Assembly: GCA_963708625.1 (NCBI GenBank)
Contig: CAVPSV010000002.1
Span: 434,001-498,000 of the forward strand
DNA length: 64,000 nucleotides
Direction of reading: 5' to 3'
DNA from: DASXIF01 sp036498145
GTDB lineage: Bacteria; Actinomycetota; Actinomycetes; Mycobacteriales; Jatrophihabitantaceae
In this document: positions 24,381 through 35,299 of the stretch, piece by piece
Position numbering within the stretch: the first letter of the stretch is position 1
How the letters are laid out: the number at the start of each line of letters is the position of its first letter
The notes under the pieces: model-generated
What the model saw: the letters and a program-made list of their open reading frames with translations, nothing else
Told to the model about the DNA's origin: nothing
Database searches by the model: none
Program-made: the position numbers and the translations under genes

Positions 24381-26755
24381 CCGGCGATCCTCGCTTCCCG
24401 GTCGAGCCGTGGCAGCTGCGCGAGGTCGGCCTCGACCTGGCGACGCTGGCGCAGTCCGAATCGCTGTTTGCGCTGTCGAACGGACATATCGGACTACGCG
24501 GCAACCTCGACGAGGGCGATCCCGCGGGCCTGCCCGGGACATATCTCAACTCGTTCTTCGAGTCGCGGCCGCTGCCGTACGCCGAGGCGGGTTACGGGTT
24601 TCCGGAGACCGGGCAGACGGTTGTCAACGTCACCGATGGGAAGTTGATCCGGCTGCTCGTCGACGACGAGCCGTTCGATCTGCGCTACGGCGAGGTGCTC
24701 GCACACGAGCGCACGCTTGATTTGCGCGCAGGCGTGCTGCGCCGGGAGGTGCACTGGCGCTCGCCGGCCGGGCAGGAGATCCGGGTTCGCTCCACCCGGC
24801 TGGTGTCGTTCACCCAACGGTCCATCGTCGGCATTCACTACGACGTGCAGGCCATCGGTGAGTCGGCTCGGGTGGTGGTGCAAAGCGAACTGGTCGCCAA
24901 CGAGCACGTGCCCGCACAGTCGAAGGATCCGCGCGTGGCCGCGATGCTCGAGGAGCCGCTGGAGCCGGTGGAACACGACGGGCACGGCACTCGCGCCTGG
25001 CTGATCCACCGCACCCGGTCCAGCAAGTTGCAGATGGCCGCCGCGATGGAGCACGACTTCAACGGCGACGGCCTTACCGACCCCAGGTTGGTCGTGCACA
25101 AAGACTGGGCCCGGGTCAGCGCGGGCACCCGGCTCGATCCAGGCGAGTCGATCTCGCTCACGAAGTACGTGGCGTACGGCTGGTCCAGCCAGCGGTCGGT
25201 GCCGGCCCTGCGCGATCAGGTCGACGCGGCCCTCACCGCGGTGGTGCAGACCGGGTGGGACGAGTTGGTCGAGGACCAGAAGACAGCGCTCGACCTGTTC
25301 TGGGAGGGCGCCGACGTCGAGATCGAGGGTGACCCGGTGGTGCAGCAGGCCATCCGATTCGCGCTGTTCCACACCTACCAGGCTGCGGTGCGCGCCGAGC
25401 AACGCGCGATCCCGGCCAAGGGGCTCACCGGGCCGGGGTACGACGGGCACGCGTTCTGGGACACCGAGAGCTTCGTGCTGCCGGTGCTGATCGCAACCGC
25501 GCCGCATTCGGCCGCCGATGCGTTGCGCTGGCGGGCGTCCACCCTCGACCTGGCCCGCGAGCGTGCGACGACGATGACGTTTCAGGGCGCCGCATTCCCA
25601 TGGCGGACAATCCGAGGGCAGGAATGCTCCGGGTACTGGCCGGCGGGCACCGCCGCGTTCCATGTGAACGCGGACGTCGCGGTGGCTGCGTGGCGCTACG
25701 TCGCGTGGACCGGCGACGACGACTTCGAACGCGACGTGGCATTGCCGATGCTGGTGGAGACCGCTCGGCTCTGGCTGTCCATCGGCTACTTCGGCGCGGA
25801 CGGGCTGTTCCACATCGACGGCATCACCGGACCGGACGAGTACAGCGCGATCGTGGACGACAACATCTACACGAACCTGATGGCGCAGACGAACCTGATG
25901 GCCGCGGCCGACGCGGCGCAGCGCTGGAGTGAGCCGGCTGCGATGCTTGCGGTGACTGCGGAGGAGATCACCGCATGGCGTACCGCCGCGGCCGCGGTGG
26001 CAGTGCCGTTCGACGACCGGCTGGGCGTGTACAGCCAGGACAAGGACTTCACCTCGCACGACATCTGGGATTTCGAGCGAACCGCGTCCATCAACGGTTA
26101 TCCGTTGCTGCTCAACGCGCCGTACCTGGACATCTACCGCAAGCAGGTGGTCAAGCAGGCGGACCTGATCCTGGCCATGCACTGGCGCGGTGACCGGTTC
26201 ACCCTGGTGGACAAGGCCCGCGCCTTCGCCTATTACGAGCCGCTCACGGTTCGTGACTCATCGCTGTCCGCGTGTACCCAAGCGGTGATGGCCGCCGAAG
26301 TCGGACAGCTGGAGCTGGCCGAGGACTACCTGGCCGAGGCAGCGCTGATGGACCTGCACAACCTGGAACACAACACCGGCGACGGGCTGCACATCGCGTC
26401 GCTGGCGGGCTCGTGGCTGGCCATCGTCGCCGGTTTCGGCGGCATGCGCGACCACAACGGGGTGCTCTCGCTTAGACCGCAGCTGCCGCCGGAGTGGACC
26501 TCGCTGCAGTTCCGGTTGCGCTGGCGCGACGCGCGGATCCGGGTCCGGGTCAACGCCGACGAGGTGCACTACGAGCTCATCGGCGGCACGGACACCACCA
26601 GGATCGTGCACGGCGACGAGACCCTCACGCTGACGCTGAACACGCCGGTGATCCGGTCGCTGGTACGCGTCGAGCCGCTGACCGACAAGCCGGGCCAGCC
26701 GGTCGGCCGGGAACCGCGGTCCATGCGGGAGCTGGAGGAGACGACCCAGATCTGA
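24377..26755 (+). CDS. Glycoside hydrolase family 65 disaccharide phosphorylase
   Basis: The 792-residue protein has the GH65 layout: an N-terminal beta-sandwich, an (alpha/alpha)6 barrel and a C-terminal beta-sheet. NGHIGLRGNLDEGDP starts the fold, GHAFWDTESFVLPVL and FQGAAFPWRTIRGQE line the active site, and E488 in GITGPDEYS is the catalytic acid. GH65 enzymes phosphorolyse maltose, trehalose or kojibiose; which one applies cannot be told. GTG at 24377 overlaps the HAD gene stop. The convergent gap after it has a weak hairpin. Confidence 0.95.
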   Translation: MTGDPRFPVEPWQLREVGLDLATLAQSESLFALSNGHIGLRGNLDEGDPAGLPGTYLNSFFESRPLPYAEAGYGFPETGQTVVNVTDGKLIRLLVDDEPFDLRYGEVLAHERTLDLRAGVLRREVHWRSPAGQEIRVRSTRLVSFTQRSIVGIHYDVQAIGESARVVVQSELVANEHVPAQSKDPRVAAMLEEPLEPVEHDGHGTRAWLIHRTRSSKLQMAAAMEHDFNGDGLTDPRLVVHKDWARVSAGTRLDPGESISLTKYVAYGWSSQRSVPALRDQVDAALTAVVQTGWDELVEDQKTALDLFWEGADVEIEGDPVVQQAIRFALFHTYQAAVRAEQRAIPAKGLTGPGYDGHAFWDTESFVLPVLIATAPHSAADALRWRASTLDLARERATTMTFQGAAFPWRTIRGQECSGYWPAGTAAFHVNADVAVAAWRYVAWTGDDDFERDVALPMLVETARLWLSIGYFGADGLFHIDGITGPDEYSAIVDDNIYTNLMAQTNLMAAADAAQRWSEPAAMLAVTAEEITAWRTAAAAVAVPFDDRLGVYSQDKDFTSHDIWDFERTASINGYPLLLNAPYLDIYRKQVVKQADLILAMHWRGDRFTLVDKARAFAYYEPLTVRDSSLSACTQAVMAAEVGQLELAEDYLAEAALMDLHNLEHNTGDGLHIASLAGSWLAIVAGFGGMRDHNGVLSLRPQLPPEWTSLQFRLRWRDARIRVRVNADEVHYELIGGTDTTRIVHGDETLTLTLNTPVIRSLVRVEPLTDKPGQPVGREPRSMRELEETTQI

Positions 26756-26758
26756 GGT

Positions 26759-26776
26759 GGACCGGAGAACGGGTCC
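26759..26776. terminator. Weak hairpin between convergent genes
   Basis: GGACC at 26759-26763 pairs with GGTCC at 26772-26776 around an 8-nt loop. It follows the GH65 stop and precedes the permease stop. No U-tract is present, so termination is only suggested. Confidence 0.3.
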
Positions 26777-26801
26777 GCGCTCGGTCAGGGGGCCCGGTCG
26801 A

Positions 26802-28497
26802 TCAGGCCGGCGCCGGGTCGGGCTCCTCGTCTCGCGGAGCGCTCGCGCCGCCGTGCGCGGTGCGACCGTGCAGCTCGAGTTCGATCTCGTCCGCGGCGGA
26901 CACACCGGCCGGCAGATCGATGGTCATCTTGGGGCCCTTGAACCACTTCTTCACCGACACGTGCCACGCGATCCAGAGCACCAACAGCAGTACGCCCACG
27001 ACGATCGGCGTGTAGTTGACGTACTTCAGGTTCGCCCAGCCGAAGCCCTTGTACCAAGGTGCGCCGCCGGTATAGGTCGGCAGGATCGCGATGAACGACG
27101 TGATCGCGATCTCGGCCACCGCGATGGGTGACATCCACTTGTACTTCTTGCCGAGGGTCCAGCCGCCCGGCGTGAACGAGTGACCCGGCCCGCCAGCGCA
27201 GGAAGATCGGGATCGCGAACGCCACGTACAGGCCGATGACGCCGATCGAGACGACCGCGAAGAAGGCGACCGGCGACGGCACCAGTTCGTTGCCGACCGG
27301 GATATTGACGGTCACGATCGCCGGCAGCGTGATCAGCAGGCCGACGACGACGGACAAGATGACTCCGTACACCGGCACCTTGTTCGCGTTCAGGCGCGAC
27401 CAGTACTGCCCGCCGGGCACCGCACCGTCGCGGCTGAACGCGAACAGCATGCGGGTCGTGCTGGTCATGCAGGCAACGGTGCAGAAGAACTGGCCCGATG
27501 GTGGAGATCGGCCAGCACCAGGCTGGCCCAGTTCACGGTCAGTGCCTGGTTGAAGATGATCGCGACGCTTCCGCCGGTGAATCCGTTGCCGCCTGAGCTG
27601 ACGGCACCTTCGTTCTGCACCGCGAACAGGAACGCCAGCAGCAGGATCCAGCCGCCGATGCCGGAGTAGAAGATGGAGCGCCAGATGCCCTTGGCCGCCG
27701 AGTCGGCCGCACTGTGCGTTTCCTCGGACAGGTGCGCCGACGCGTCGTAGCCGGTGATCGTGTACTGGGTCAGGATCACCGACAGTGGAAGCACACCGAG
27801 GAAGAACGCAATCCCGCCGGTATGCCCGCCGAAGAAGGCGGTGTTGTTGATGGTGTGCGGTGAACACCGACTTGAAGGTCGCGTGCTTCGCGCCATGACG
27901 CAGGCCGAAGATAAGAATGAGGACGACGGCGCTCGCGCCGGCCACATGCCACCACACCGAGATGTTGTTCAGGATCGCGAGCAGCTTGCTGGAGAAGATG
28001 TTCACCAGCGCGGCGAGCACCAGCACGATGACGAAGATCAGGAAGACACGATGCAAGCTGTAGTGCGCCGCCCATGACTTCGAATACGTGTCGAGGGTCA
28101 GGTCGAAGAACGTCGCGCACCCGTAGGCGACGGAGGCCTCGATCGCGAACAGACCGATCAGGTTGAGCCAGCCGGTGTAGTAGCCGGCCTTGGCTCCGCC
28201 GAGCTTGGACGCCCACCAGTAGATGCCGCCGGAAGTGGGAAACGCAGACACCAGCTCGGACATGCAGAAGCCGATGAGCAGGATGAACCCCGCGATGATC
28301 GGCCAGCCCCAGGCGATCGCGGCCGGACCGCCGTTGTTCCAGCCCACGCCGAACGTGGTGAAGCAACCTGCCAAGATCGAGATGATCGAGAACGAGATCG
28401 CGAAGTTGGAGAAGCCGGACCAGGACCGGTTCAGCTCCTGCTTGTAGCCAAGTTCGGCGAGTCGGCGTTCGTCCGCGTCGAGAAGTGTGTTCGCCAC
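26802..28497 (-). CDS. APC-family amino acid/amine permease, three frameshifts
   Basis: This is an amine or amino-acid transporter of the APC superfamily with about 12 membrane helices. The start (YKQELNRSWSGFSNFAISF) is typical of GABA/ethanolamine-type permeases. TITGYDASAHLSEET and TSTTRMLFAFSRDGAVPGG are further family segments. One-base shifts near 27850, 27500 and 27187 break the frame, but each piece continues the family order. GTG at 28497 is the start. It is the first transporter of the GlnA4-like island and probably imports its amine substrate. Confidence 0.85.
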
Positions 28498-28589
28498 TGC
28501 GCTTGCTCCCTAGTCCTCGGTTCGTTGCTGATCAGGGTCGCCGTGCTCTCGCCAGGCGTCTCTGCACGGCGAGTCGAGCCACTTCGTGT

Positions 28590-29576
28590 TCAGATCGGTT
28601 GCTGCACCTCGTCGATGAGTCGTGCGAAGTCGGATCCGGTGAACTCTGCGACGGCGCGCTGGTACTTGTCCATGCCCCACGTCCAGAAGTCGAAGTCGAC
28701 GTCGCTGACTGCGTCCTGGATCGCGGCCCAGAGCGTCCATCCGTACTTGGACATCAACGCGAACAGTCGCGCGCGGGCGACCTTGGCCGGTGAGTGCAGG
28801 CCGAAGTAGACGCCGACCAGATGCTCGAGGCGGTCCACTGGCAGCGACGCCTCGCTCCAGATGTTGCCGAGCTCGAAGCACGGATCGTTGTTGCCCGCGT
28901 ATTCGTAGTCGATGAACCACAGCCGCTCGCCGTCATCGATGATGTTCGCCGCGAGCAGGTCGTTGTGACACGGAACGGTACGGCTTGGTTGGACGGCCAG
29001 TGCCCGGCGGATGGTCTGCACCCGCTCGGCGTAGTCCGTGTAGTCGGCGGGTAGTCGGAAACCGCGCTCGCGCACTACGTCCAGGTACCTGCGCTGGATC
29101 GCGAACATGTCGAAGTCGCCGAGGAACCGCCGACCGGAGTGCAAGCGGCGGCACAACATCGCCACCCGGCCGAGCGTGGCCTCCTCGTCCAGGTCCGCCT
29201 CGGTCAGGGTCCGGCCCTCGATCCAGTCGACCGCGGAGACACCCTGGTACGGATCACAGAGCAGCAGTGCCGGCGCAACGCCGGCGTGCGCTGCGGCCAG
29301 TGCGTTGTGGCACTCGGCCTGGCGATCGATGGACAGCAATGAACTCTTGCCGGCGGAGATTCGGACGACCACCGGGCGCCGTCCGGGCGCGACGACCTTG
29401 TAACTGCGGTTCGTCAGACCCCCGGGCAGGACGTCGACGGCCGGGTCCGTGCCGCGTAGCCGGGGTAGGCGATCCAGGGTCTGCGCGAGCAGGTCGGCGT
29501 CGGGGCGCGAGTCGGCCGCGCCGTCCTCGCGCGTGGCTACGGCGCCGGCGGCGGCGTGCGTCCGCTCTGCGATCAC
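28590..29576 (-). CDS. Choline/ethanolamine-kinase-like protein
   Basis: This belongs to the choline/ethanolamine kinase branch of the APH fold. LPGGLTNRSYKVV is the nucleotide loop, VPCHNDLLAANIIDD the catalytic loop, and FIDYEYAGNNDPCFE the metal-binding and substrate part. It should phosphorylate a small amino alcohol. GTG at 29576 is preferred over the open frame to 29666, because AAGGAGG lies just upstream of it. It sits 92 bp ahead of the permease gene and diverges from the FAD/GcvT gene. Confidence 0.85.
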   Translation of the reverse strand: MIAERTHAAAGAVATREDGAADSRPDADLLAQTLDRLPRLRGTDPAVDVLPGGLTNRSYKVVAPGRRPVVVRISAGKSSLLSIDRQAECHNALAAAHAGVAPALLLCDPYQGVSAVDWIEGRTLTEADLDEEATLGRVAMLCRRLHSGRRFLGDFDMFAIQRRYLDVVRERGFRLPADYTDYAERVQTIRRALAVQPSRTVPCHNDLLAANIIDDGERLWFIDYEYAGNNDPCFELGNIWSEASLPVDRLEHLVGVYFGLHSPAKVARARLFALMSKYGWTLWAAIQDAVSDVDFDFWTWGMDKYQRAVAEFTGSDFARLIDEVQQPI

Positions 29577-29667
29577 CGGCCTCCTTCCGCGGGCGATTTC
29601 GGCGAAGAGACGCTGCCTGATGGCGACGGCGGCCGTCGGAAACCCATAGCGTGGCAGTGTCGGCATG

Positions 29668-29701
29668 CTAGGCCCACCGGGGCTTTACGGTCTAGGCCCC
29701 G
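29668..29701. promoter_or_regulatory. Direct repeats and hairpin in divergent gap
   Basis: CTAGGCCC occurs at 29668-29675 and again at 29692-29699, 24 bp apart. CGGGGC at 29678-29683 pairs with GCCCCG at 29696-29701. They lie between the kinase-like gene and the FAD/GcvT gene if the latter starts at 29719. A site for the GntR regulator at 33069 is possible. Confidence 0.35.
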
Positions 29702-29718
29702 TACCTTTTACTACGAAC

Positions 29719-32278
29719 GTGGCCTTGCCGGATGCTCGCGCCCAGGACCGACCGCAACCGGCCTCGGGCCGCCCTGCGCTGCCGGAGGCGGCCCGGATCG
29801 TGATCGTCGGTGGCGGCGTCGGCGGGGCCAGTGTGGCCTTCCATCTGGCCGAACGCGGCGAGACCGACGTGCTGGTGCTCGAACGTGCCGAACTCACCAG
29901 CGGATCGACGTTCCACTCGGCCGGCCTGGTCGGCCAACTGCGGGCCGACCCGGCGCTGACTCGGATGAACATGTACTCCGTCGAGCTCTACCGGCGGCTT
30001 CGAGACGGCGAGGACCAACTCGGCTGGACCGAATGCGGCGGGATCAAACTTGCCGCCAGCACGCAGCGGCTCGAGGAGATCAGGCGCCAGATCGGCTGGG
30101 CCCGCAGCTTCGGGCTGCCGTTGCAGGAGATCTCGGCAGCCGAAGCACAACAGCTGTTCCCACTGATGGACACCACTGGCGTCCTGGGCGCGGCGTACCT
30201 CGCCTCCGACGGCTACCTCGATCCGGCACAGCTGTGTTACGCGCTCATGCGCGGTGCCCGGCGGATGGGTGTGCGGGTGGCCGAGCGCACGCGTGTGCTC
30301 GGCTTCGACGTGCGCGACGGCCGGGTCGCGGCGGTGCGGACCGACCGCGGCGACGTCAGCTGCGAGATCGTCGTCGATTGCGGCGGTATGTATCGCGGCA
30401 GAGATCGGCCGGCTGGCCGGCGTGCGGATACCGATCGTGCCGATGTCGCACCAATACGTGATCACCGAGGCCTTTCTGGGGGGTGCCACGGGGGCTACGG
30501 CAGGCCCCGGCGTCGGTCAACGCCCGTCCCTGCCCACGTTGCGCGACCCCGATCTGCTCGTCTACTTCCGCCAGGAGGTGGACGGCCTGGTGATGGGCGG
30601 CTACGAGCGCAATCCGGCCCCGTGGACGGCCGGGCCGACCAGCTACGACGCAATCCCGCCGGACTTCAACGGCAAGCTGCTACCCGAGGACTGGGCGCGG
30701 ATGGAGGAGATCGCGGCCAACGCGCAGCGGCGGGTGCCTGCGCTGGCGAGCATCGGCGTGCGAAAGGTGATGAACGGCCCGGAGGGATTCACACCGGACA
30801 ACGAGTTCTGCCTGGGCGAGACGTCGGTCGCCGGCTTCTACGTCGCAGCCGGATTCTGTGCACACGGCATTGCCGGTGCCGGCGGGATCGGACAGGTAAT
30901 GGCCGCGTGGATCATCGACGGTGAGCCCGGCCTGGACCTGTGGCACATGGACGTCAATCGGTTCGGAAACGAGTACCGATCCCCGGGCTACACGCTCGCG
31001 CGGGTGGTGGAGAACTACCAGACCTACTACGACATCCCGTACCCGAACCTGCAGCGACGCTCCGGCAGGCCGCTGCGCACTTCGCCGGCGTACGCGTGGC
31101 ACGCCGGGCACGGCGCGCAGTTCGGCGAGAAGGCCGGCTGGGAACGCGTCGACTGGTACGAGGCCAACGCGGCGCGGGTGCCCGCCGGTGCGGCACCGGT
31201 GCCGGGCGGCTGGGCGCGGCGGTACTGGTCGCCGGCCATCGCGGCCGAGCACCTCGGCACCCGAGCGGCCGTCGGGCTGTTCGACGAGTCCTCGTTCGCG
31301 AAGTTCGAGGTCCGCGGTCCGGACGCCGCCGAGCTGCTGGAATGGGCCTGCGGCAACCGGGTGGCCCGCGATATCGGGGCAGTCACCTATACGCAGGCGC
31401 TCAACCGGCGCGGTGGCATCGAATCCGACTTCACCGTGACCCGAGTCGCCGAGGACCGCTTCTGGATCGTGACGGGTACTGCGTTCGGCACGCACGATCA
31501 GGCGTGGCTGAGCCGGCAGGCGCGCCGGCGCGGTGCCCGCCTCACCGTCGAGGACGTCACCGGCCGGTACTGCTGCTACGCCGTGTGGGGGCCGGCCGCC
31601 CGAGGTCTGATCGCATCCCTCACGCCGGCGGACATGTCCCACGATGCGTTCGGATTCATGTCCGCTCAGGACATCACCGTCGGCGACGTGCCGGTGCGGG
31701 CGCTGCGGGTGACCTTCGTCGGCGAACTCGGCTGGGAGTTGTACGCCTCGCCCGAATACGGCCGGCGGCTCTGGCAGCAGCTGGTCGACGCCGGGCGCGA
31801 GTTCGACGCCGTGGCCGGCGGCTACCAGGCAATCGACAGCATGCGGCTGGAGAAGGGATATCGGGTCTGGGGGCGTGACATCACGCCGGAGACCACCCCA
31901 TACGAAGCCGGTCTCGGATTCGCGGTCAAGCTGGACAAGCCCGGCGGCTTCTGCGGGCGCGAGGCGCTTGTGTCGGCGAAGGAACATGGCCTCACCCGGC
32001 GGCTGTGCGCGCTGATCCTGGGCTCGGTCGGCGGCGAGGCGCCGGTGTGCACCGGTAGCGAACCGGTGCGCGTCGGCGCGCGCGTGCTCGGCCGGGTCAC
32101 CTCGGGCGGCATCGGCTACACGCTCGGCGCGGCGATCGCGTACGCGTACCTGCCGGTCGAGGTCAGTGAGCCGGGTACCGAGGTCGAGGTCGAGTTCTTC
32201 GGTCGGTGGATACCGGCAACGGTGACCAGGGGACCGCTGTTCGATCCCACCGGCAGCCGGGTGGTTGCAGAGGGGTAA
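29719..32278 (+). CDS. FAD oxidoreductase-GcvT fusion (dimethylglycine/sarcosine dehydrogenase type)
   Basis: The N-terminal DAO-type FAD domain begins with RIVIVGGGVGGASVAFHLAERG broken only by normal loop residues, then SGSTFHSAGLVGQLR. A linker follows, then a GcvT-type folate domain (ALNRRGGIESDFTVTR, GELGWELYASPEYG, LDKPGGFCGRE). Such fusions demethylate dimethylglycine or sarcosine and pass the one-carbon unit to tetrahydrofolate. The frame shifts once near 30390 (after VVDCGGMY). GTG at 29719 is my start; ATG at 29665 would add 18 residues with no homology and has no ribosome site. Confidence 0.85.
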
Positions 32279-32319
32279 CGCACGGCCTCGATTTGGGACG
32301 CCGCACGTACCATTCGCCC

Positions 32320-33069
32320 ATGCAAGGCGAGGAGGCCGCACGCTCGCTGCCGCGAATCGGCGTCTCCACCTACCGCGAGCAGGCGGTATGGGGCGTCTGG
32401 GACGAGCGCGCCGATCTGTTGCCGGCGTCCTACGCGGATGCCGTGGCGGGAGCCGGTGGCGTGCCGCTGCTGCTGCCTCCCGCGGACCTTGGTGCAGCCG
32501 GTGCCGTGGCCGCGATCGACGCACTGGACGGTCTGGTGCTCGCCGGCGGAGCCGACGTAGACCCGGCGCACTACGGGGCCGAGCGCGACCCGAACACCAC
32601 CGCGCCGCGCGCCGATCGGGACTCCTGGGAGCTTGCGCTGGTGCGTCGCGCGTTGGCCACGGACCTACCGGTCCTGGCCATCTGCCGCGGCATGCAGCTG
32701 CTCGCGGTGGCCAGTGGCGGCACGCTGATCCAGCATCTGCCCGATGTGGTCGGCAACGACGCGCACTGCCCGCAGCTCGGCGCGCATGGCCGGCACGAGG
32801 TCCGTATCGCAACCGGCAAGCTGCTGACCGTGCTCGGCGCGCGGGCGACCGTCGCGACCTACCACCATCAGGCAGTGGATCTGCTCGGTGCTGACCTGGC
32901 CGCCGTCGGCTGGTCCGTCGACGGCACGGTGGAAGCCATCGAACACGCCAGCGCGACGTGGGTCCTCGGCGTGCAATGGCATCCCGAGGCCCATGACGGA
33001 GCCGCGCTGTTCGCCGCGTTCGTGCAGGCTTGTGCACGGTTCCGGACGCGCACCCGCGTGGAGGCGTGA
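32320..33069 (+). CDS. Gamma-glutamyl hydrolase (PuuD/Rv2859c-like class I amidotransferase)
   Basis: This is a class I glutamine-amidotransferase-fold peptidase. The Cys nucleophile is in LAICRGMQLLAVASGG and the His-Glu pair in VQWHPEAHDG. LVLAGGADVDPAHYG is typical of the gamma-glutamyl-GABA hydrolase group. It should release glutamate from a gamma-glutamyl-amino acid after the upstream oxidations. It matches Rv2859c of the M. tuberculosis glnA4 cluster. The stop overlaps the ATG of the regulator. Confidence 0.88.
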   Translation: MQGEEAARSLPRIGVSTYREQAVWGVWDERADLLPASYADAVAGAGGVPLLLPPADLGAAGAVAAIDALDGLVLAGGADVDPAHYGAERDPNTTAPRADRDSWELALVRRALATDLPVLAICRGMQLLAVASGGTLIQHLPDVVGNDAHCPQLGAHGRHEVRIATGKLLTVLGARATVATYHHQAVDLLGADLAAVGWSVDGTVEAIEHASATWVLGVQWHPEAHDGAALFAAFVQACARFRTRTRVEA

Positions 33070-33794
33070 TGGCCGCAGGCAACGTCGAGGCACTCTGGGC
33101 ACGGAGCATCTTCGCGCCGGTGCCGGTGCGCAATGCCTTCGAGGTAACCGTCGAACGTCTCGCGCGCAGCATCCGTCTCGGAGTGCTCCGGGACGGCCAG
33201 CGGTTGCCGCCGGAGCGCGAACTCGCGGAGACCTTCGGGGTGAGCCGGGTGACACTGCGCGAGGCGATCCGGGCCTTGCGCGACGCCGATCTGGTGGAGT
33301 CGCGGCGGGGGCGCGGCGGCGGCACGTTCGTGCGCTCGCCCGTGCCTGAGCCACGGCGTGGGCGGATCAACCCGGTGTCGGGCCAGTCGCTCGACGACGC
33401 GCTCGACCTGCGCCGGGTGGTCGAGCCCGGCGCCGCCGCCTTGGCCGCCACCCGGACGCTGTCGGCCGCCGATCGAGCCAGCCTGAACCGTTACCTGCGG
33501 GAGGCGAGCGAGTGCACCGCGGCCGCCCGCCGACTGGCCGACTCGCGACTGCATCTGGCGATCGCCGCACTCGGCGGCAGCGCGTCGGTCACCGCGGTGG
33601 TAGCCGACGTGCAGATGCGTCTGGACGAGCTGTTGCGGGCCATCCCGGTGCTGCCGGCGAACATCGCGCACTCCAACGTCCAGCATTGCGCCATCGTGGA
33701 CGCGATCCTGGGCGGGCAGCCCGACCGGGCGCGTATCGAGATGGAGGAGCACGTGGACGGCACAGCCGCGCTGCTGCGCGGCTTCCTGCAATGA
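33069..33794 (+). CDS. GntR/FadR-type transcription regulator
   Basis: The N-terminal winged helix shows LPPERELAETFGVSRVTLREAIRALRDADLVE, with the helix-turn-helix in its centre, and the C-terminal part is an all-helical FadR-type (FCD) ligand domain. GRGGGTFV is the wing. It probably senses an intermediate of the island and controls it. ATG at 33069 overlaps the hydrolase stop by one base. It lies inside the catabolic operon. Confidence 0.9.
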   Translation: MAAGNVEALWARSIFAPVPVRNAFEVTVERLARSIRLGVLRDGQRLPPERELAETFGVSRVTLREAIRALRDADLVESRRGRGGGTFVRSPVPEPRRGRINPVSGQSLDDALDLRRVVEPGAAALAATRTLSAADRASLNRYLREASECTAAARRLADSRLHLAIAALGGSASVTAVVADVQMRLDELLRAIPVLPANIAHSNVQHCAIVDAILGGQPDRARIEMEEHVDGTAALLRGFLQ

Positions 33795-33919
33795 CGCGGC
33801 CGGGCACAAGCGCGCCGGGAACAAGCAGCAGCATGGGCACCGAGCGAGCCGGCCACAGGTCTGGTTCGACACGGTGCCGAGAAGGTATGGTCGTCGGACC
33901 TTCACTGGAGAGGGACAGC

Positions 33920-35280
33920 ATGGCCACACCGGCTCTGAGCGTGGATGAGCTCCGCACCCGGGTGGCGTCCGGAGACATCGACACCGTGGTGGTGGCGATG
34001 ACCGACATGCAAGGCCGCCTGCAGGGCAAGCGCATCGACGCCGGGCACTTCCTCGGCGAGGTGCTCGAGCACGGCACGGAGGGCTGCGACTACCTGCTGG
34101 CCGTCGACGTCGAGATGAATACCGTGGACGGGTATCGCATCTCCTCGTGGGAACGCGGTTACGGCGACCTGGTCATGCGGCCGGACCTGCGCACCCTGCG
34201 CGCCGTGCCGTGGCAACCCGGTACCGCGATGCTGCAGAGCGACGTGGAGTGGCTCGACGGAACACCGGTGGTCGAATCGCCGCGGCAGATCCTGCGCCGC
34301 CAACTCGACCGGCTTGCCGAGCGCGGCTGGCTGGCCTACGTCGGCACCGAACTGGAGTTCATCGTCTTCACCGACAGCTACGAGCAGGCTTGGGACAAGC
34401 AGTACCGCGGGCTGCAGCCGGCGAACCAATACAACATCGACTACTCGGTACTCGGTACCAGCCGGGTCGAGCCGCTGCTGCGCGCGATCCGGCTCGGTAT
34501 GCGCGATGCCGGCATGAACGTCGAGTCAGCCAAGGGCGAGTGCAACCCGGGCCAGCATGAGATCGCTTTCAGCTACGACGACGCGTTGACCACCTGCGAC
34601 AACCACGTCATCTACAAGACCGGCGCCAAGGAGATCGCCGCGCAGCACGGCTGCGCGCTGACGTTCATGGCCAAGTTCAACGAGCGGGAGGGCAACAGCT
34701 GTCACATCCACCTGTCGCTGCGCACGCCCGACGGCCAGCCGGTCTTCGCCGGCGACGAGCCGGGCGGCATGTCGAAGACGTTCGAGCACGTTCATCGCCG
34801 GCCAGCTGGCGGGGTTGCGCGAGCTGAGCTTCTTCTTCGCGCCGAACATCAACTCCTACAAGCGATACCAGCCCGGCTCGTTCGCGCCGACGGCGGTGCT
34901 GTGGGGCAGGGACAATCGCACCTGCTCGATCCGTGTCGTCGGCCACGGCCTCGGCATGCGGTTCGAGAACAGGGTGCCTGGCGGTGACGTCAACCCCTAC
35001 CTCGCCGTCGCGGCGCTGATCGCCGCCGGACTGCACGGCATCGACCACGGCCTGCTCGCCGGCGAGCCGTACCAGCGGCAACGCCTACGCCAGCGACGGA
35101 CCGCGCGTGCCGTCGACGCTGCGCGAGGCGGCCGCTGCTGTGGAGGACAGCCCCATCGCGCACGAGGCGTTCGGCGCCGCCGTCGTCGAGCACTACGCCA
35201 ACACCGCCCGGGTCGAACTCGCCGCGTTCGACGCGGCGGTCACCGACTGGGAGCGCGTCCGCAACTTCGAGCGGTTCTGA
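33920..35280 (+). CDS. Glutamine-synthetase-like gamma-glutamyl-amine ligase (GlnA4-type), two frameshifts
   Basis: The protein has the glutamine synthetase fold: the beta-grasp part (VVVAMTDMQGRLQGKRID), the catalytic core with YVGTELEFIVF and KGECNPGQHEIAF, and NSCHIHLSLR. The ribosome site GGAGAGGG precedes ATG at 33920. The frame shifts near 34788 (after KTFEH, resuming as IAGQLAGLRELSFF) and near 35078. It resembles GlnA4 (Rv2860c), and the four-gene set with amidotransferase, ALDH and SDR is the M. tuberculosis glnA4 cluster. In Streptomyces GlnA4 makes gamma-glutamylethanolamide; that substrate is inferred here. Confidence 0.88.
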
Positions 35281-35299
35281 CGCGGATGACACAACAGCG

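Noticed and set aside
30680..33451. Very long minus-strand open frame opposite the FAD/GcvT gene, hydrolase and regulator genes
   Set aside because: Its translation is Arg/Pro-rich and matches no family. In very GC-rich coding DNA the opposite strand is often free of stops. The plus-strand proteins have clear motifs.
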